From CAWGJF01 sp963822905 (GTDB lineage: Bacteria; Bacteroidota; Ignavibacteria; Ignavibacteriales; Ignavibacteriaceae), in NCBI GenBank assembly GCA_963822905.1, contig CAWGJF010000001.1, positions 1,798,001 to 1,862,000 of the forward strand: a stretch of 64,000 bases of DNA, given 5' to 3'. The translations under genes were made by a program, and so were the position numbers. This document shows positions 1 through 10,166 of this stretch, one piece after another. The number at the start of each line of letters is the position of its first letter. The first letter of the stretch is position 1. A model generated the notes under the pieces. That model searched no databases. It was given only the letters and a program-made list of their open reading frames with translations, and was not told the DNA's origin.

Positions 1-2904
1 CAATTACTTCATCAAGCAGGGAAGGTGGTGCTGTAATAACAATAGAATTTGAACTTAACCGTGATGTTAATGAAGCTGCAAATGATGTTCGTGATCGCGT
101 TTCGAGAATCAGAGGGACATTACCGCAGGAAATTGATGATCCGGTAATTTCAAAAGTTGATGCAAATGCGCAAGCCATAGTTTGGTTAGCGCTTTCTAGT
201 GAGAATTATTCCGGGTTAGAATTAACTGATATTGCTGACCGGGTTTTGAAGGAGAGAATTCAAAGACTGCCTGGTGTTGGATCAGTAATCATCGGTGGAG
301 AACGTCGTTATGCAATGCGTGTTTGGCTCGATCCGCTTCAAATGGCAGCGTACGATCTGACAACTCAGGATATTGAAGCTGCAATTACAAGAGAAAATGC
401 AGAAATACCGAGCGGAAGAATCGAAGGAAATCAAAGAGAATTTGCCGTACGAACACGCGGTGAATTGGCAACGCCAGAGGAATTCGGCTCTATAATCGTA
501 TCACAAAAAGGTACCGATTTAATTCGTCTTCGGGATGTTGCTGACGTAAAAGTTGGTGCTGAGGATAATCGGACACTTGCAAGATATAATGGCAAACCTG
601 CTGTTGGTCTTGGTATTGTAAAACAATCTAAAGCAAGCACTGTTGATGTTGCAAAAGAAATCAGGGATGCAGTTCCTGAACTAGTAAAATTATTACCCGC
701 AGGAATGAAAATAGATGTTGCTTATGACAGTTCAATATTCATTAACGAATCAATCAGTGAAGTTAAGCAAACGCTTTTAATAGCTCTTTTACTGGTAATG
801 TTAGTAGTTCTTGCATTCTTAAAAAGTTTTCGAGCAACAATCATTCCTTCGCTCGCAATTCCGATTTCAATTATTGGTGCACTCGCTGCTGTTTATTTTG
901 TCGGATATCACAATTAATATTTTAACTTTATTAGGATTGGTTTTTGCGATTGGGTTAGTTGTGGATGACGCAATTGTTGTACTTGAAAATATATACCGGC
1001 ACATGGAAATGGGAAAAAGCAGGTGGCAGGCAGCAATTGACGGAAGTAAAGAAATCGGTTTTGCCGTTGTTGCAACCACAATTGCACTTGTTGCAGTGTT
1101 TGTTCCACTTGCATTCCTTACCGGAACTGTTGGAAGATTGTTTAATGAGTTTGGTGTTGCAGTTGCAGTTGCAGTTTTAATTTCCGGATTTGTTGCACTT
1201 ACTTTAACACCAATGCTTTCATCACAGATTCTCAGACCTTTACATGGTACAAGTCAGAGTTGGGCGTCCGATCATTTGATAAGTTTTTTGATTTTCTAAA
1301 TAATTTTTATGAACGAATTCTGAATAGTGCGCTTCGTCATCGATTTATTGTTATAACTGCAGGAGTTGCTGCAATTATTCTTGCCGCTGTACTTTTAAAA
1401 TATTTACCAAGTGAGCTTGTTCCTACCGAGGATCGTGGAATCGGTTTTGGAATTATTATTGCCCCTGAAGGTGCAACATCTGGATTACACAGATAAATAT
1501 GTACATGAAGTCGAAAATATTCTTTTAAATCTACCCGAAAGAGCTGGTGTATTTACCGCAACCGGATTATCGTTTGGAGGACCTGGCAGTGTAACCAATA
1601 GTTTTGTGTTTTTGAGATTGAAGGAAAGGGGTGATAGAGATAAATCTCAGCAGCAGATTGTACAGGAACTATTTCCAAGACTAATCTCGATTCCCGGAGT
1701 TCTGGCTTTTGTAATTAATCCTCCAAGTATAGGTGCCCGATTCAATTCAAACCCGGTTGAATATGTATTGCAGGGTGATAGCTATGATGAGTTGAACACT
1801 GCTGTTGCAACGATGATGGGAGAAGCTTCAAAGCTGGGTTACTTGATAAATCTTGATAGTGACTTAAAGTTAAATAAACCGCAGCTTGATATTCATATCG
1901 ACCGCGAACGTGCATCTCATCTTGGCGTGTCAGTGACAGATATTGGTTCAACTCTTGAAACATTACTAGGCGGAAGAAGAGTCACAGATTTCAAACGTGG
2001 TACAAAACAATATTATGTTATTCTTCAAACAAAACCTCAGTTCCGTTCTACGCCTGATGCAATTCAAAATTTATATATCAGGAGTTCGGGCGGATTAGTT
2101 CAACTTGCAAATGTTGTTAAAGTAGAAAAAACTGTTTCGCCTAAAGAACTGAACCATTACAACAGAATCAGATCAGCAACAATTTCCGCGGGTTTGGCTC
2201 CCGGTGTAACTCTCGGTCAGGCGCTTAATGATCTTGATCGGATTGCAAATGAAAAATTACCACCCGGAATAAAACGTGAATATTCAGGACAATCATTGGA
2301 GTATAAAACATCAAGTTCAGGATTGTATTTTATGTTCCTGTTGGCCTTAGTGTTTATATATCTTGTTTTGTCTGCTCAGTTTGAAAGTTTTGTGCATCCA
2401 TTTACAATTTTGCTTTCAGTACCTTTGGCTGTATTTGGTGCTTTGCTTACACTCTACATTTTCGGCCAGAGTTTAAATATTTATTCCCAGATTGGTTTGA
2501 TTATGCTTATCGGCTTGGTTACCAAAAACTCTATTTTGATTGTAGAGTTTGCTAATCAATTACGCGCTCGGGGTAACAGTGAAATTAAAGCAGTTATTGA
2601 AGCGGCTACTATAAGATTAAGACCAATATTGATGACATCTTTTGCAACAATATTTGGAATACTTCCTATTGCAATTGGTCTCGGTGCGGGTGCTGAATCA
2701 AGAAGACCATTAGGTTTAGCAGTTGTTGGTGGAATGTTCTTCTCTACATTCCTTACTTTGCTTGTTGTTCCGGTTGTTTACACGTTACTTGCAAGATTTA
2801 CAAGAGCTTCAGAAAAAACTGAAGCGCAGCTTGCTGAAGAAAAAATGAACAATTCAAAAGAGCTTGAAGATAAACTGGTTCCCGCAGGAGGCATGTCTAA
2901 ATAA
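1..2904 (+). pseudogene. RND efflux permease (AcrB/HAE1-type), 5' end outside window, three frame breaks
   Basis: Inner-membrane proton-driven pump subunit that would work with a periplasmic adaptor and outer-membrane channel. The frame is open from base 3. TM4 carries the VVDDAIVVLENI motif with the paired Asp of the proton relay, and TM10 carries LVTKNSILIVEFAN with the matching Lys. The C-terminal ARFTRASEKTEAQ tail is at the stop. The reading frame changes near 909 (an extra base after GGATAT), near 1266 (a base apparently lost in GCGTCC) and near 1479 (an extra T in ACATCTG). Removing these gives one continuous protein of about 965 residues, against roughly 1030-1050 for the family. All three breaks lie within 600 bases. 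They may be sequence errors or real inactivation; the sequence alone cannot decide. The family assignment is firm, the substrate is unknown. Confidence 0.88.
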
Positions 2905-2939
2905 TTATTAAATTTTATGAATAAAATAAGGAGACAATT

Positions 2940-3926
2940 ATGAAATTAAGAAAACTTGGAAAAGATGGGCCTGAAGTTTCATCAATAGGACTCGGATGTA
3001 TGGGGATGTCTGAATTTTATGGTGAACATAATGATGCTGAATCAATTAAAACAATTCATCATGCAATTGATATCGGAATAAACTTTCTCGACACGGCTGA
3101 TATGTACGGTGTAGGTAAGAATGAAGAGCTTGTTGGAAAAGCTATTAAGGATAGAAGAAGTGAAGTAGTTCTTGCAACAAAGTTTGGAAATGTTAGAGGA
3201 AATAATGGAGAATTTCTTGGTATTAGCGGCAAACCCGAATATGTCATATCAGCTTGTGATGCAAGCTTAAAACGATTGGGCGTTGATCATATCGATCTTT
3301 ATTATCAACATAGGGTTGACAAAAATGTTCCGATTGAAGAAACTGTGGGAGCAATGGTTCAGCTCCGGGAGCAGGGAAAAATTAAGTTTTTAGGACTTTC
3401 TGAGGCTGCTCCTGATACGATCCGCAGAGCTGTAAAGGTTCACCCGATTTCTGCTTTGCAGTCTGAATATTCTTTATGGACGCGTGATATTGAAAAAGAA
3501 ATTCTTTCCGTTTGTCGAGATAATGGAATTGCACTTGTCCCATACAGCCCGCTTGGGAGAGGATTTCTTGCATCTAGATTTAAAACTGGTAGTGATTTTG
3601 AAAAGAATGATTACCGCGCTATGACTCCACGATTTCAGGGTGAAAACCTGGATCACAATCTTGAACTTCTAGAAAAATTAGAAGAGATGTCTGCCGCAAA
3701 AAATTGTTCAACAGCACAGCTTGCACTTGCCTGGGTTTTAGCTCAGGGAAAAGATATCGTTCCGATTCCCGGTACTAAAAAAATAAAGTATGTTGATGAG
3801 AATGCTGCCGCTGTTGATGTTCAATTAACTGCGGATGAATTGAATAAGCTGGATGAACTAACTTCGCAGTTTGAAATAGCGGGCAACCGTTATCATGCAG
3901 CCGGGATGAAAAATATTAATGGTTAA
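2940..3926 (+). CDS. aldo/keto reductase
   Basis: NADPH-dependent oxidoreductase of the AKR superfamily, 328 residues, expected cytosolic. The catalytic tetrad is visible: D51 and Y56 in LDTADMYG, K81 in ATKFG, and H124 in YYQHR. The C-terminal cofactor-binding stretch VPIPGTKK is also present. The N-terminal motif GLGCMGMS is typical of the branch that includes YajO-like and plant perakine-reductase-like enzymes. A GGAG ribosome site lies about 8 bases before the ATG. It sits 35 bases after the RND gene and is followed by a strong terminator, so it may end that transcript. The physiological substrate cannot be told from sequence. Confidence 0.93.
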   Translation: MKLRKLGKDGPEVSSIGLGCMGMSEFYGEHNDAESIKTIHHAIDIGINFLDTADMYGVGKNEELVGKAIKDRRSEVVLATKFGNVRGNNGEFLGISGKPEYVISACDASLKRLGVDHIDLYYQHRVDKNVPIEETVGAMVQLREQGKIKFLGLSEAAPDTIRRAVKVHPISALQSEYSLWTRDIEKEILSVCRDNGIALVPYSPLGRGFLASRFKTGSDFEKNDYRAMTPRFQGENLDHNLELLEKLEEMSAAKNCSTAQLALAWVLAQGKDIVPIPGTKKIKYVDENAAAVDVQLTADELNKLDELTSQFEIAGNRYHAAGMKNING

Positions 3927-3956
3927 ATCAATTGCAATTATTTTTGTTTAAAATAA

Positions 3957-3980
3957 AGCCCTGATTTTTCAGGGCTTTTT
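3957..3980 (+). terminator. Rho-independent terminator after aldo/keto reductase
   Basis: Stem AGCCCTGA / TCAGGGCT with a TTT loop, followed by a run of five T. It lies 30 bases after the aldo/keto reductase stop and ahead of the DinB-like gene. Confidence 0.88.
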
Positions 3981-4013
3981 AAATTTTATTCTACAATAAA
4001 CAGGAGAAAAGAA

Positions 4014-4511
4014 ATGGCAAATACTCTGACCACTCAATTTCTTAAAGAATTAGAAACTGAAGTAACTGCAACAAGAAAATGCCTGGAAAGAATTCCAATG
4101 GAATTATCCGATTATAAACCTCACGAAAAATCTATGGCAATGGGCTATCTTACTATACTAGTTGCAGACATCCCAAGATGGATTACTTATTCAATTGAAA
4201 AAGGCGAAATTAATTTTGCAACCTATGAGCAACTTCAGCCAAAATCTACCTCCGTTCTTATAGAACATTTTGATAAAAATGTTGAGAAAGCAAAGAATGC
4301 ATTAAAAAATATGTCAGATGATGATCTTAAAAAAATATTTTCATTGAAAAATAAGGATCAGTTACTTTTCAGTTCTCCGATGGGTGAGAACATTTCATCA
4401 ATGCTAAATCACTGGGTTCATCACCGCGGGCAGTTAACTGTTTATATGCGGCTTAATAATATTCCGGTTCCTTCTATTTATGGCCCTTCGGCTGACGATA
4501 AAACTTTTTGA
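4014..4511 (+). CDS. DinB-like / DfsB-family protein
   Basis: Cytosolic four-helix-bundle protein of 165 residues from the DinB/YfiT superfamily, whose members bind a divalent metal and often act as thiol-dependent transferases. The C-terminal signature HHRGQLTVYMRLNNIP and the PSIYGPSADD tail match the family. The first metal-ligand position, usually His in the N-terminal helix, is occupied by VADIPRW here, as in a known sub-branch. Start supported by AGGAGA 9 bases before the ATG. It has its own unit: a terminator lies before it and a palindrome after it. Reaction unknown. Confidence 0.85.
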   Translation: MANTLTTQFLKELETEVTATRKCLERIPMELSDYKPHEKSMAMGYLTILVADIPRWITYSIEKGEINFATYEQLQPKSTSVLIEHFDKNVEKAKNALKNMSDDDLKKIFSLKNKDQLLFSSPMGENISSMLNHWVHHRGQLTVYMRLNNIPVPSIYGPSADDKTF

Positions 4512-4541
4512 AGATATTATAATTTTTGCGAATTCCTTTGG

Positions 4542-4565
4542 CTGTCACCAACCATTTGGTGACAG
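4542..4565. repeat. Palindrome 1 upstream of the Ycf46-like gene
   Basis: Perfect inverted repeat CTGTCACCAA / TTGGTGACAG with a four-base centre. No T-run follows on either strand, so it is not a typical terminator. A second palindrome of the same 22-base design lies at 4640-4661. Confidence 0.75.
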
Positions 4566-4639
4566 TCCATTTTACCTAAAAAATTGACCCGCTTCTACAA
4601 TTCACTTAAGTTTGAAATAAACTTTTCAAAAATCAGGGA

Positions 4640-4661
4640 TGTCGCGAACCAATTCGTGACA
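4640..4661. repeat. Palindrome 2, just before the Ycf46-like start codon
   Basis: Inverted repeat TGTCGCGAA / TTCGTGACA with one mismatch and the same central AACCA-type core as palindrome 1. It ends 11 bases before the ATG at 4673, where a ribosome-binding site would normally be; no Shine-Dalgarno sequence is seen. Could be an operator, an RNA hairpin or a member of a dispersed repeat family. Confidence 0.7.
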
Positions 4662-4672
4662 GTTAAAAATTT

Positions 4673-6177
4673 ATGAGTGAATTATTAGATCTCTTCCATC
4701 TCGTTAAATCCAAAACTCCATTAATCACAATTGAAACACGCGATGAAAAAGAAGCGGTGCAGTTAATTGCCAGTCTTGGAGCTACTTTACGAAGACCGGT
4801 TTACGGCTGGAACGTAGTAAAAGGATTTTCATTGCTGGATAAATATGGTAACATTGATGGTGCAAACAGGCTGGAACCTACTGAAGTTTTAGTCGCAATC
4901 CTTGAAAAATATAAGTCATCGTTATTTGTCCTGGAAGATTACCATCCCTACTTGCAGGATAACAGGATTGTACGGCTTATTAAAGAAATCGCTTTAAATG
5001 TTGAGAGATTAAACCATACAATATTTTTTGTTTCAACTCAAATTGAATTGCCGGATGATATAAAACATCTCTCAGCAAAATTTGATATGGAATTTCCTTC
5101 AGAAGAAATAAAAGAATTTGTAATGCAGATAATCGAACAATGGATGAGAGAAGGGACAAGAAAAAATGTGGAAGTTGATCAATCAATCCTGGATGTGTTT
5201 ATTAAAAATTTGCAGGGTCTTTCGTTTTCTGAGATAAAACGAATAGTTTACAATGCTTTGACTGATAACGCAATAAACAAAGATGACATTCCTGAAATAA
5301 CAAAAGCAAAATATGAACTGCTTAATAAGACAAACGTTCTTTATTACGAGCACGACACTTCTTCTTTTGCTGAAGTCGGCGGCTTGAAGAATCTTAAAGA
5401 GTGGCTTGAGAAAAGAAAAAAATTTTTATCGGTGAAGTGCAGACACCCGGTGTTGATGTTCCCAAAGGTGTTTTGCTTCTCGGTGTGCAGGGAAGCGGGA
5501 AAAGTCTTGCTGCAAAAGCTGTAGCCGGCACGTGGGGAATTCCTTTGCTGCGGTTGGATTTTGGTACTCTTTATAATAAATTTTTCGGCGAAACAGAACG
5601 CAAAACCCGCGAGGCTTTGAAGATGGCTGACACAATGGCTCCCTGTGTTTTGTGGGTCGATGAGATTGAAAAAGGTCTTGCAACCGATACAGGCGGAGAC
5701 AGCGGAACTTCCAAGCGTGTGCTCGGTACATTTTTAACCTGGATGGCTGAAAGAAAAACACTTGTCTTTCTTGTTGCAACTGCAAATGATATACAGAATC
5801 TTCCGCCGGAACTGATGAGAAAGGGAAGAATGGATGAAATATTTTTTGTCGATCTGCCGGATAAAGAAATAAGAAAAGAAATTTTAACAATACATTTAAA
5901 GAAAAGAAACCTTAAACCGGGAGACTTTGATCTTGAAAAGATTGCAGAAGCTTGTGAAGGTTTTTCCGGTTCTGAAATTGAGCAGGTGATTGTCTCCGGG
6001 TTTTATTCCGTGATTGGCGGTTATATGCAGTTGAATACAGAAATACTTATTGGAGAAATTAAAAAAACACGCCCGCTTTCTGTTGTTATGGCAGAGAATA
6101 TTGAAGCAATGAGAGAATGGGCAAAGGATAGAACTATGCGGCGAATTGAGCAAAATAGTTCTCTAACCAAATTATAA
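4673..6177 (+). CDS. Ycf46-type AAA+ ATPase (single-base frame break near 5420)
   Basis: Predicted cytosolic AAA+ ATPase of about 500 residues resembling Ycf46 of chloroplasts and cyanobacteria. The N-terminal half (about 250 residues) begins LLDLFHLVKSKTPLITIET, typical of the family. The second half has Walker A GVQGSGKS, Walker B CVLWVDEIEK, sensor LVATAN and the arginine-finger region MRKGRMDEIFFVDLP. The frame shifts in the A-run at 5416-5422; adding one A restores EKRKKIFIGEVQTPGVDVPKG and a single protein. A homopolymer sequence error is the likely cause. No Shine-Dalgarno is visible; palindrome 2 occupies that place. Function in bacteria is not well defined. Confidence 0.85.
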
Positions 6178-6978
6178 AGTGCTCAATAAGATATGTAAAT
6201 ATAAAAAACAATGAAAATCTCGAGTAAGAAAATCGAGATTTGAGCTAACTAAATATTAACTATTTGAACTAAGCTATCCATATAAGAATATCTAAAATAA
6301 AATTGGAATGTAAAATGAAAAGCAAGTATTAAAAAATATTAGAATGAATTAAGATTACATTTTTAATATTAAATTAAATCTAGGTTTAATAAGAAATACA
6401 AAAGTTAAAAATAGAAAACCGATGAAAATCTTATAAGTATAAAATTATTAAAATTAGTCTTAATTATTTAATAGTCCTTTTTTAGTTTACTTGCGTTGAA
6501 TTATATGGTGGGGCCATTTGATACTGCCAAGAAATCTAGTAGTTATTTATAATAAGCAATTCTCTTCATGTGACCAAAATTTGCATTTTATACGAGGTGG
6601 TATTATACTTTTCAATATTAAATGAAAGTGTTAAACCAATCGGAGGATCCTTTTCCATTATAAATTTGATGTAATTATACTCCAAATTATAATTTAATGT
6701 TGCATATATTTCGTAATGAAACATTAGTAGTAATCTATAGGAAGAACAGTAGAAATGTATTTATCTAATTTTGTCGGTTTGGTTGATTCCCCTTTAGAAA
6801 AAACTAGGGTATCTGAAATTGCTCCACGAAAAATCATAATCCAATAATTCTCCATGCCCGTCTGTTTTCCCTTAACTCCCTTTCTATTTGTGTCTTAGTC
6901 TCAATATCTTGGAATTTCTCTTCAATTTCAGTTGTAACAATACCTTTCTTAAATTTGGATTTCTTTCCTTAATTCATC

Positions 6979-7152
6979 TCAAGTTATTTCAGATAGATTA
7001 ACCACATTCATTTTATCATCATTCTTTGCCACTAAATTTACAACTGTGCCGTCGGAATAGATCACTTTTATTGCTTCAGATTTAAAAACTGTTTCAATGT
7101 CACCTGTCTCAATATTTTCTAGTTCGAAATATTCATTCGTCTCACGTTTTAT
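6979..7152 (-). pseudogene. Remnant of an unidentified minus-strand gene
   Basis: About 57 codons are open on the minus strand, containing a plausible protein segment (IETVFKSEAIKVIYSDGTVV). It is closed by stops at both ends with no good start. Further protein-like fragments continue downstream in other frames. Not assignable to a family. Confidence 0.3.
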
Positions 7153-7421
7153 TCACCAACAAGAAGACTTTAATCACTAAAATAATTATATCTAAGTTAT
7201 GTTGAGAAAATGCGTTCGAAATAATTAAATCTGTGAACAATCATTAAAGTGGAATTTACTCAAAAAAATATAAAATTGAGAATTATATTAAATAATTAAT
7301 TCAGGGTTTTCCAAGTCCAACAAAAAAATCAATGTGGGCTAGATATAATCCTATTGAAACCAGTTATTCGGATATATTATATGTACCATTTAAAAAATCT
7401 AGAATTATATCATTGCCGTTT

Positions 7422-8030
7422 TCATCTAACAATTGTTGCTCGATTGTCTCTCTCCTTTTTGGTAAGTTTAGTAAATTTATAGCTTTTTGCACTATCATTT
7501 TCAAAATTAACGATCATATCTGCAGCAAATGCAACTGGTTCACCAAATCTCAATCCCATATGGTAATTTTGTGTATATTTTGTAGTACCTATCTCTGCAT
7601 CATAAACTTGTCCTGTACCCTCAAGTACACCGTCTTCAGATTTAATTTTTATGTAAGGATAACCATTCGAAGCAAACATTGTGATTTCGCCATTCAGCTT
7701 TCCATCCTTAAAATTAGCCTCTCCACATTTTAATCCTGTATTGAGAAAGGTTTTTAATTTCCCATTTAATTTACCATCTTTAAATCGTGAACTTAATAAA
7801 ACTATTTGAACCTTTGGATTGTACATGATCAAAGGACCTTCTAGTTCTCCTTTTTTCCAATGTAATTCAGCAGATTTTCAAAAGTTCATGGGTTTGAATT
7901 TCGTAGAGGATTATGAGCGTGGAATCATATAATTCATCTTTACCGTAATATTCAAAGGTTAATTTATTATCTTTTGTAATTGAGCGAAAGTAGGAGTCAT
8001 AGTGAAAGAACATTATTAATAAAGACAATA
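7422..8030 (-). pseudogene. Broken MORN-like repeat protein
   Basis: The minus strand from 7832 encodes repeats such as FKDGKLNGKLKTF and FKDGKLNGEITMF, the pattern of MORN_2-type repeats found in many Bacteroidota exported proteins. The frame upstream (about 8030 to 7875) encodes a hydrophobic start and FEYYGKDELYDSTLII, then ends in a TGA. The frame change at about 7875 joins it to LHWKKGELEGPLIMYNP. It looks like one exported or membrane-anchored protein broken by an indel. No ribosome site or promoter is clear. Confidence 0.5.
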
Positions 8031-8287
8031 AAATGATTGAGATATTTAATAATATTTTATTAAAGTTTCGAAGATGTGATTATTTTATAGAACAAAATTA
8101 TAAATAGGAGAAATATAACGTCATATTTAAAAACACATCGTAAAAAAAAGTGTATTTAACCATAGTTATGTTGAAGTGAAATATAACGAAACTAACTAAA
8201 TAAATTATAAAAATATATTAAAAAAATAAAAAATTTGAAAAAATATCTTAATTAAGTAGAAATTACTTTGAAAGAAAAAAATAATAT

Positions 8288-8986
8288 ATGATAAACCTAC
8301 CCGAGGCTTTAATCTGGTACGCAGTTTTTCTGCTGTCAACTACTGTTCACGAAGCGGCACACGCTTTTACTGCACACAAAATGGGAGACAGCACTGCGTA
8401 CAATACCGGGCAGGTTTCGTTAAATCCTTTACCGCATATTAAAAGAGAACCTTTTGGTACTGTCATCGTTCCTATTATTTCTTTCTTTGCTGCCGGCTGG
8501 ATGATTGGCTGGGCAAGCACTCCTTATAATGTTCAGTGGGCTTTTAATCATCCTAAAAAAGCCGCTGCAATGGCGGCTGCCGGTCCTATTTCAAATTTTA
8601 TACTTGTTATTCTGGCCGGGCTTCTAATTCACATCGGCATCTGGACGGGATTATTTTATGCTCCTGAAAGAATTACAATCTCAAGCATTGTAGGTACAAA
8701 CAGCACTGGAGCGTTAGTATTTGTTGCAAAAGTTCTAAGTGTTATGTTTTCCTTAAACCTTATACTCTTTGTGTTTAACTTAATTCCATTACCGCCGTTA
8801 GATGGCAGCGGAATTCTGCCAATGTATTTAAGCGATGATACTGGAAGAAAGTATATGAAGCTTATAAGAACTCCGGCGCTTTTCTTTGTCGGACTATTTA
8901 TTGCGTGGAAGTTATTTGATTTAATTTATTTTAAAATTCATCTTGTGTTTATAAATCTTTTATACCCGGGGAGTAATTATCACTAA
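8288..8986 (+). CDS. Site-2 protease-like M50 zinc metalloprotease
   Basis: Integral membrane peptidase of 232 residues with several transmembrane helices. The zinc-binding HEAAH is at residues 21-25 in the first helix, and the third ligand is in NLIPLPPLDGSG, with Asp172. A central GPISNF motif is also typical of the short S2P-like family. It lacks a PDZ domain, unlike RseP. Such proteins cut within membranes, but the substrate here is unknown. The ATG follows a very AT-rich leader without a clear Shine-Dalgarno. It begins a run of same-strand genes to 10742. Confidence 0.9.
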   Translation: MINLPEALIWYAVFLLSTTVHEAAHAFTAHKMGDSTAYNTGQVSLNPLPHIKREPFGTVIVPIISFFAAGWMIGWASTPYNVQWAFNHPKKAAAMAAAGPISNFILVILAGLLIHIGIWTGLFYAPERITISSIVGTNSTGALVFVAKVLSVMFSLNLILFVFNLIPLPPLDGSGILPMYLSDDTGRKYMKLIRTPALFFVGLFIAWKLFDLIYFKIHLVFINLLYPGSNYH

Positions 8987-9038
8987 TTATTTTTTATTAA
9001 ATTTTAAACATTTCATTCATCAAATAAAGAAAAATAAT

Positions 9039-9320
9039 ATGAACTACTACGCACTTTTTTACAATGTTACTGAAGATTACATAACCCGCAGAGCACAATT
9101 CCGTGAAGAACATTTAAAGCTTGCAAAAGAATTAAACCAGCAGGGAGAACTTATTCTTGCAGGCGCGTTCAGTGACCCTTATGACAAAACTCTTTTAATA
9201 TTTAAAGTTGCAGATAAGAACATCATTGAGGATTTTGTAAAAAATGATCCTTATTATAAAAATGGATTAGTGAAAAGTTATGAAATCCGCCAGTGGACCG
9301 TTGTAATTGGGAATGAATAA
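9039..9320 (+). CDS. YciI family protein
   Basis: Small cytosolic protein of 93 residues with the ferredoxin-like YciI fold: an opening strand YYALFYNVT, a conserved REEHL helix, AGAFSDP turn and the closing strand VKSYEIRQW. Members have been linked to dehydrochlorination and other minor hydrolase activities, but most have no known reaction. It lies 52 bases after the M50 protease gene and 15 bases before the NAT gene, so co-transcription is likely. Confidence 0.85.
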   Translation: MNYYALFYNVTEDYITRRAQFREEHLKLAKELNQQGELILAGAFSDPYDKTLLIFKVADKNIIEDFVKNDPYYKNGLVKSYEIRQWTVVIGNE

Positions 9321-9335
9321 AAGCCGGATAATTTC

Positions 9336-10082
9336 TTGAATCAAAAAGAATATCTGAACAGAATCGGCATTAAAAAAGTTGGAGATCTTTCATTAGGATT
9401 TTTAGCTGAACTTCAAATGAGGCATTTACTTTCAATACCATTTGAAGATCTCGATATTCCTTTCAAAAGAATTCAACTTGATCTTGAGAGGATTTACAAT
9501 AAAATAATTCCCACTAAACGTGGCGGATTTTGTTATGAGCTGAATGGTCTTTTTCACTGGCTGCTCACTTCTCTCGGATACAAAGTTGATATGTTGTCTG
9601 CGAGGGTTTTTAATGAAGAAAAGCAGAAGTTCGGTCCTGAATATGATCATATGGTTTTGATGGTTCATTTGGATAATGATTTTCTTGTTGATGTCGGGTT
9701 TGGCGATTCATTCCGTAAACCGATTAAAATGCCGGAAGGAGAAGTAGAAGATGTCAGCGGAGTTTATAAGATTGTTTTGTCCGGCGGAAATATTTATGAA
9801 CTTCAAAAGAAAAAAGAAGATGGGTGGCAAAAACAATATTGTTTTTCAATCGAACCAAAACGTTTTGAAGATTATATAGAGATGTGCAATTATCAGCAGG
9901 ATAGTCCGGATTCACATTTCAGAACAAGAAGACTTTGTACAATAGCAACTGAAACCGGAAGAATTACTATTAGTAATAATTCACTCACTATCACAGATGG
10001 AAAAATAAAAAATCGAACCGATTTTAATGATAAAAATGAATTTGATATTTTGCTGAAAAAATATTTTGATATTGTGTTATAA
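9336..10082 (+). CDS. nat: arylamine N-acetyltransferase
   Basis: Cytosolic enzyme that moves an acetyl group from acetyl-CoA to arylamines or hydrazines through a Cys-His-Asp triad. The triad is visible as C66 (RGGFCYELN), H105 (YDHMVL) and D119 (VDVGFGD). The length of 248 residues is slightly short of the usual 260-280. The best start is a TTG at 9336, which gives the expected N terminus; no ATG lies nearby. It is 15 bases after the YciI gene. The natural substrate is unknown. Confidence 0.9.
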   Translation: MNQKEYLNRIGIKKVGDLSLGFLAELQMRHLLSIPFEDLDIPFKRIQLDLERIYNKIIPTKRGGFCYELNGLFHWLLTSLGYKVDMLSARVFNEEKQKFGPEYDHMVLMVHLDNDFLVDVGFGDSFRKPIKMPEGEVEDVSGVYKIVLSGGNIYELQKKKEDGWQKQYCFSIEPKRFEDYIEMCNYQQDSPDSHFRTRRLCTIATETGRITISNNSLTITDGKIKNRTDFNDKNEFDILLKKYFDIVL

Positions 10083-10166
10083 ATTTCAATCCACTGAACT
10101 CAATAGATTTTCACTTATGCGGGAATGGCACATTGGTGTTCCAATTAAAATTATAGAAGAAAGAGA

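Larger units (their letters stand above)
6178..8287. other. Decayed AT-rich region without an intact gene
   Basis: About 2.1 kb with no convincing intact coding sequence. The left part (6178-6780) is very AT-rich and shows no recognisable signal. From about 6880 to 8035 there are broken minus-strand reading frames, listed separately. The composition differs from the gene-dense flanks, suggesting a degraded insertion. Confidence 0.65.

Noticed and set aside
4542..4661. Palindromes as terminators
   Set aside because: Neither is followed by a T-run on either strand, and the second is beside a start codon.
5426..5890. Minus-strand frame of 154 codons
   Set aside because: Antisense of the AAA+ domain of the Ycf46-like gene; no family features.
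7332..7733. Plus-strand frame of 133 codons
   Set aside because: It lies opposite the MORN-like minus-strand frame, with a repetitive Cys/Phe/Ser-rich translation typical of an antisense shadow.
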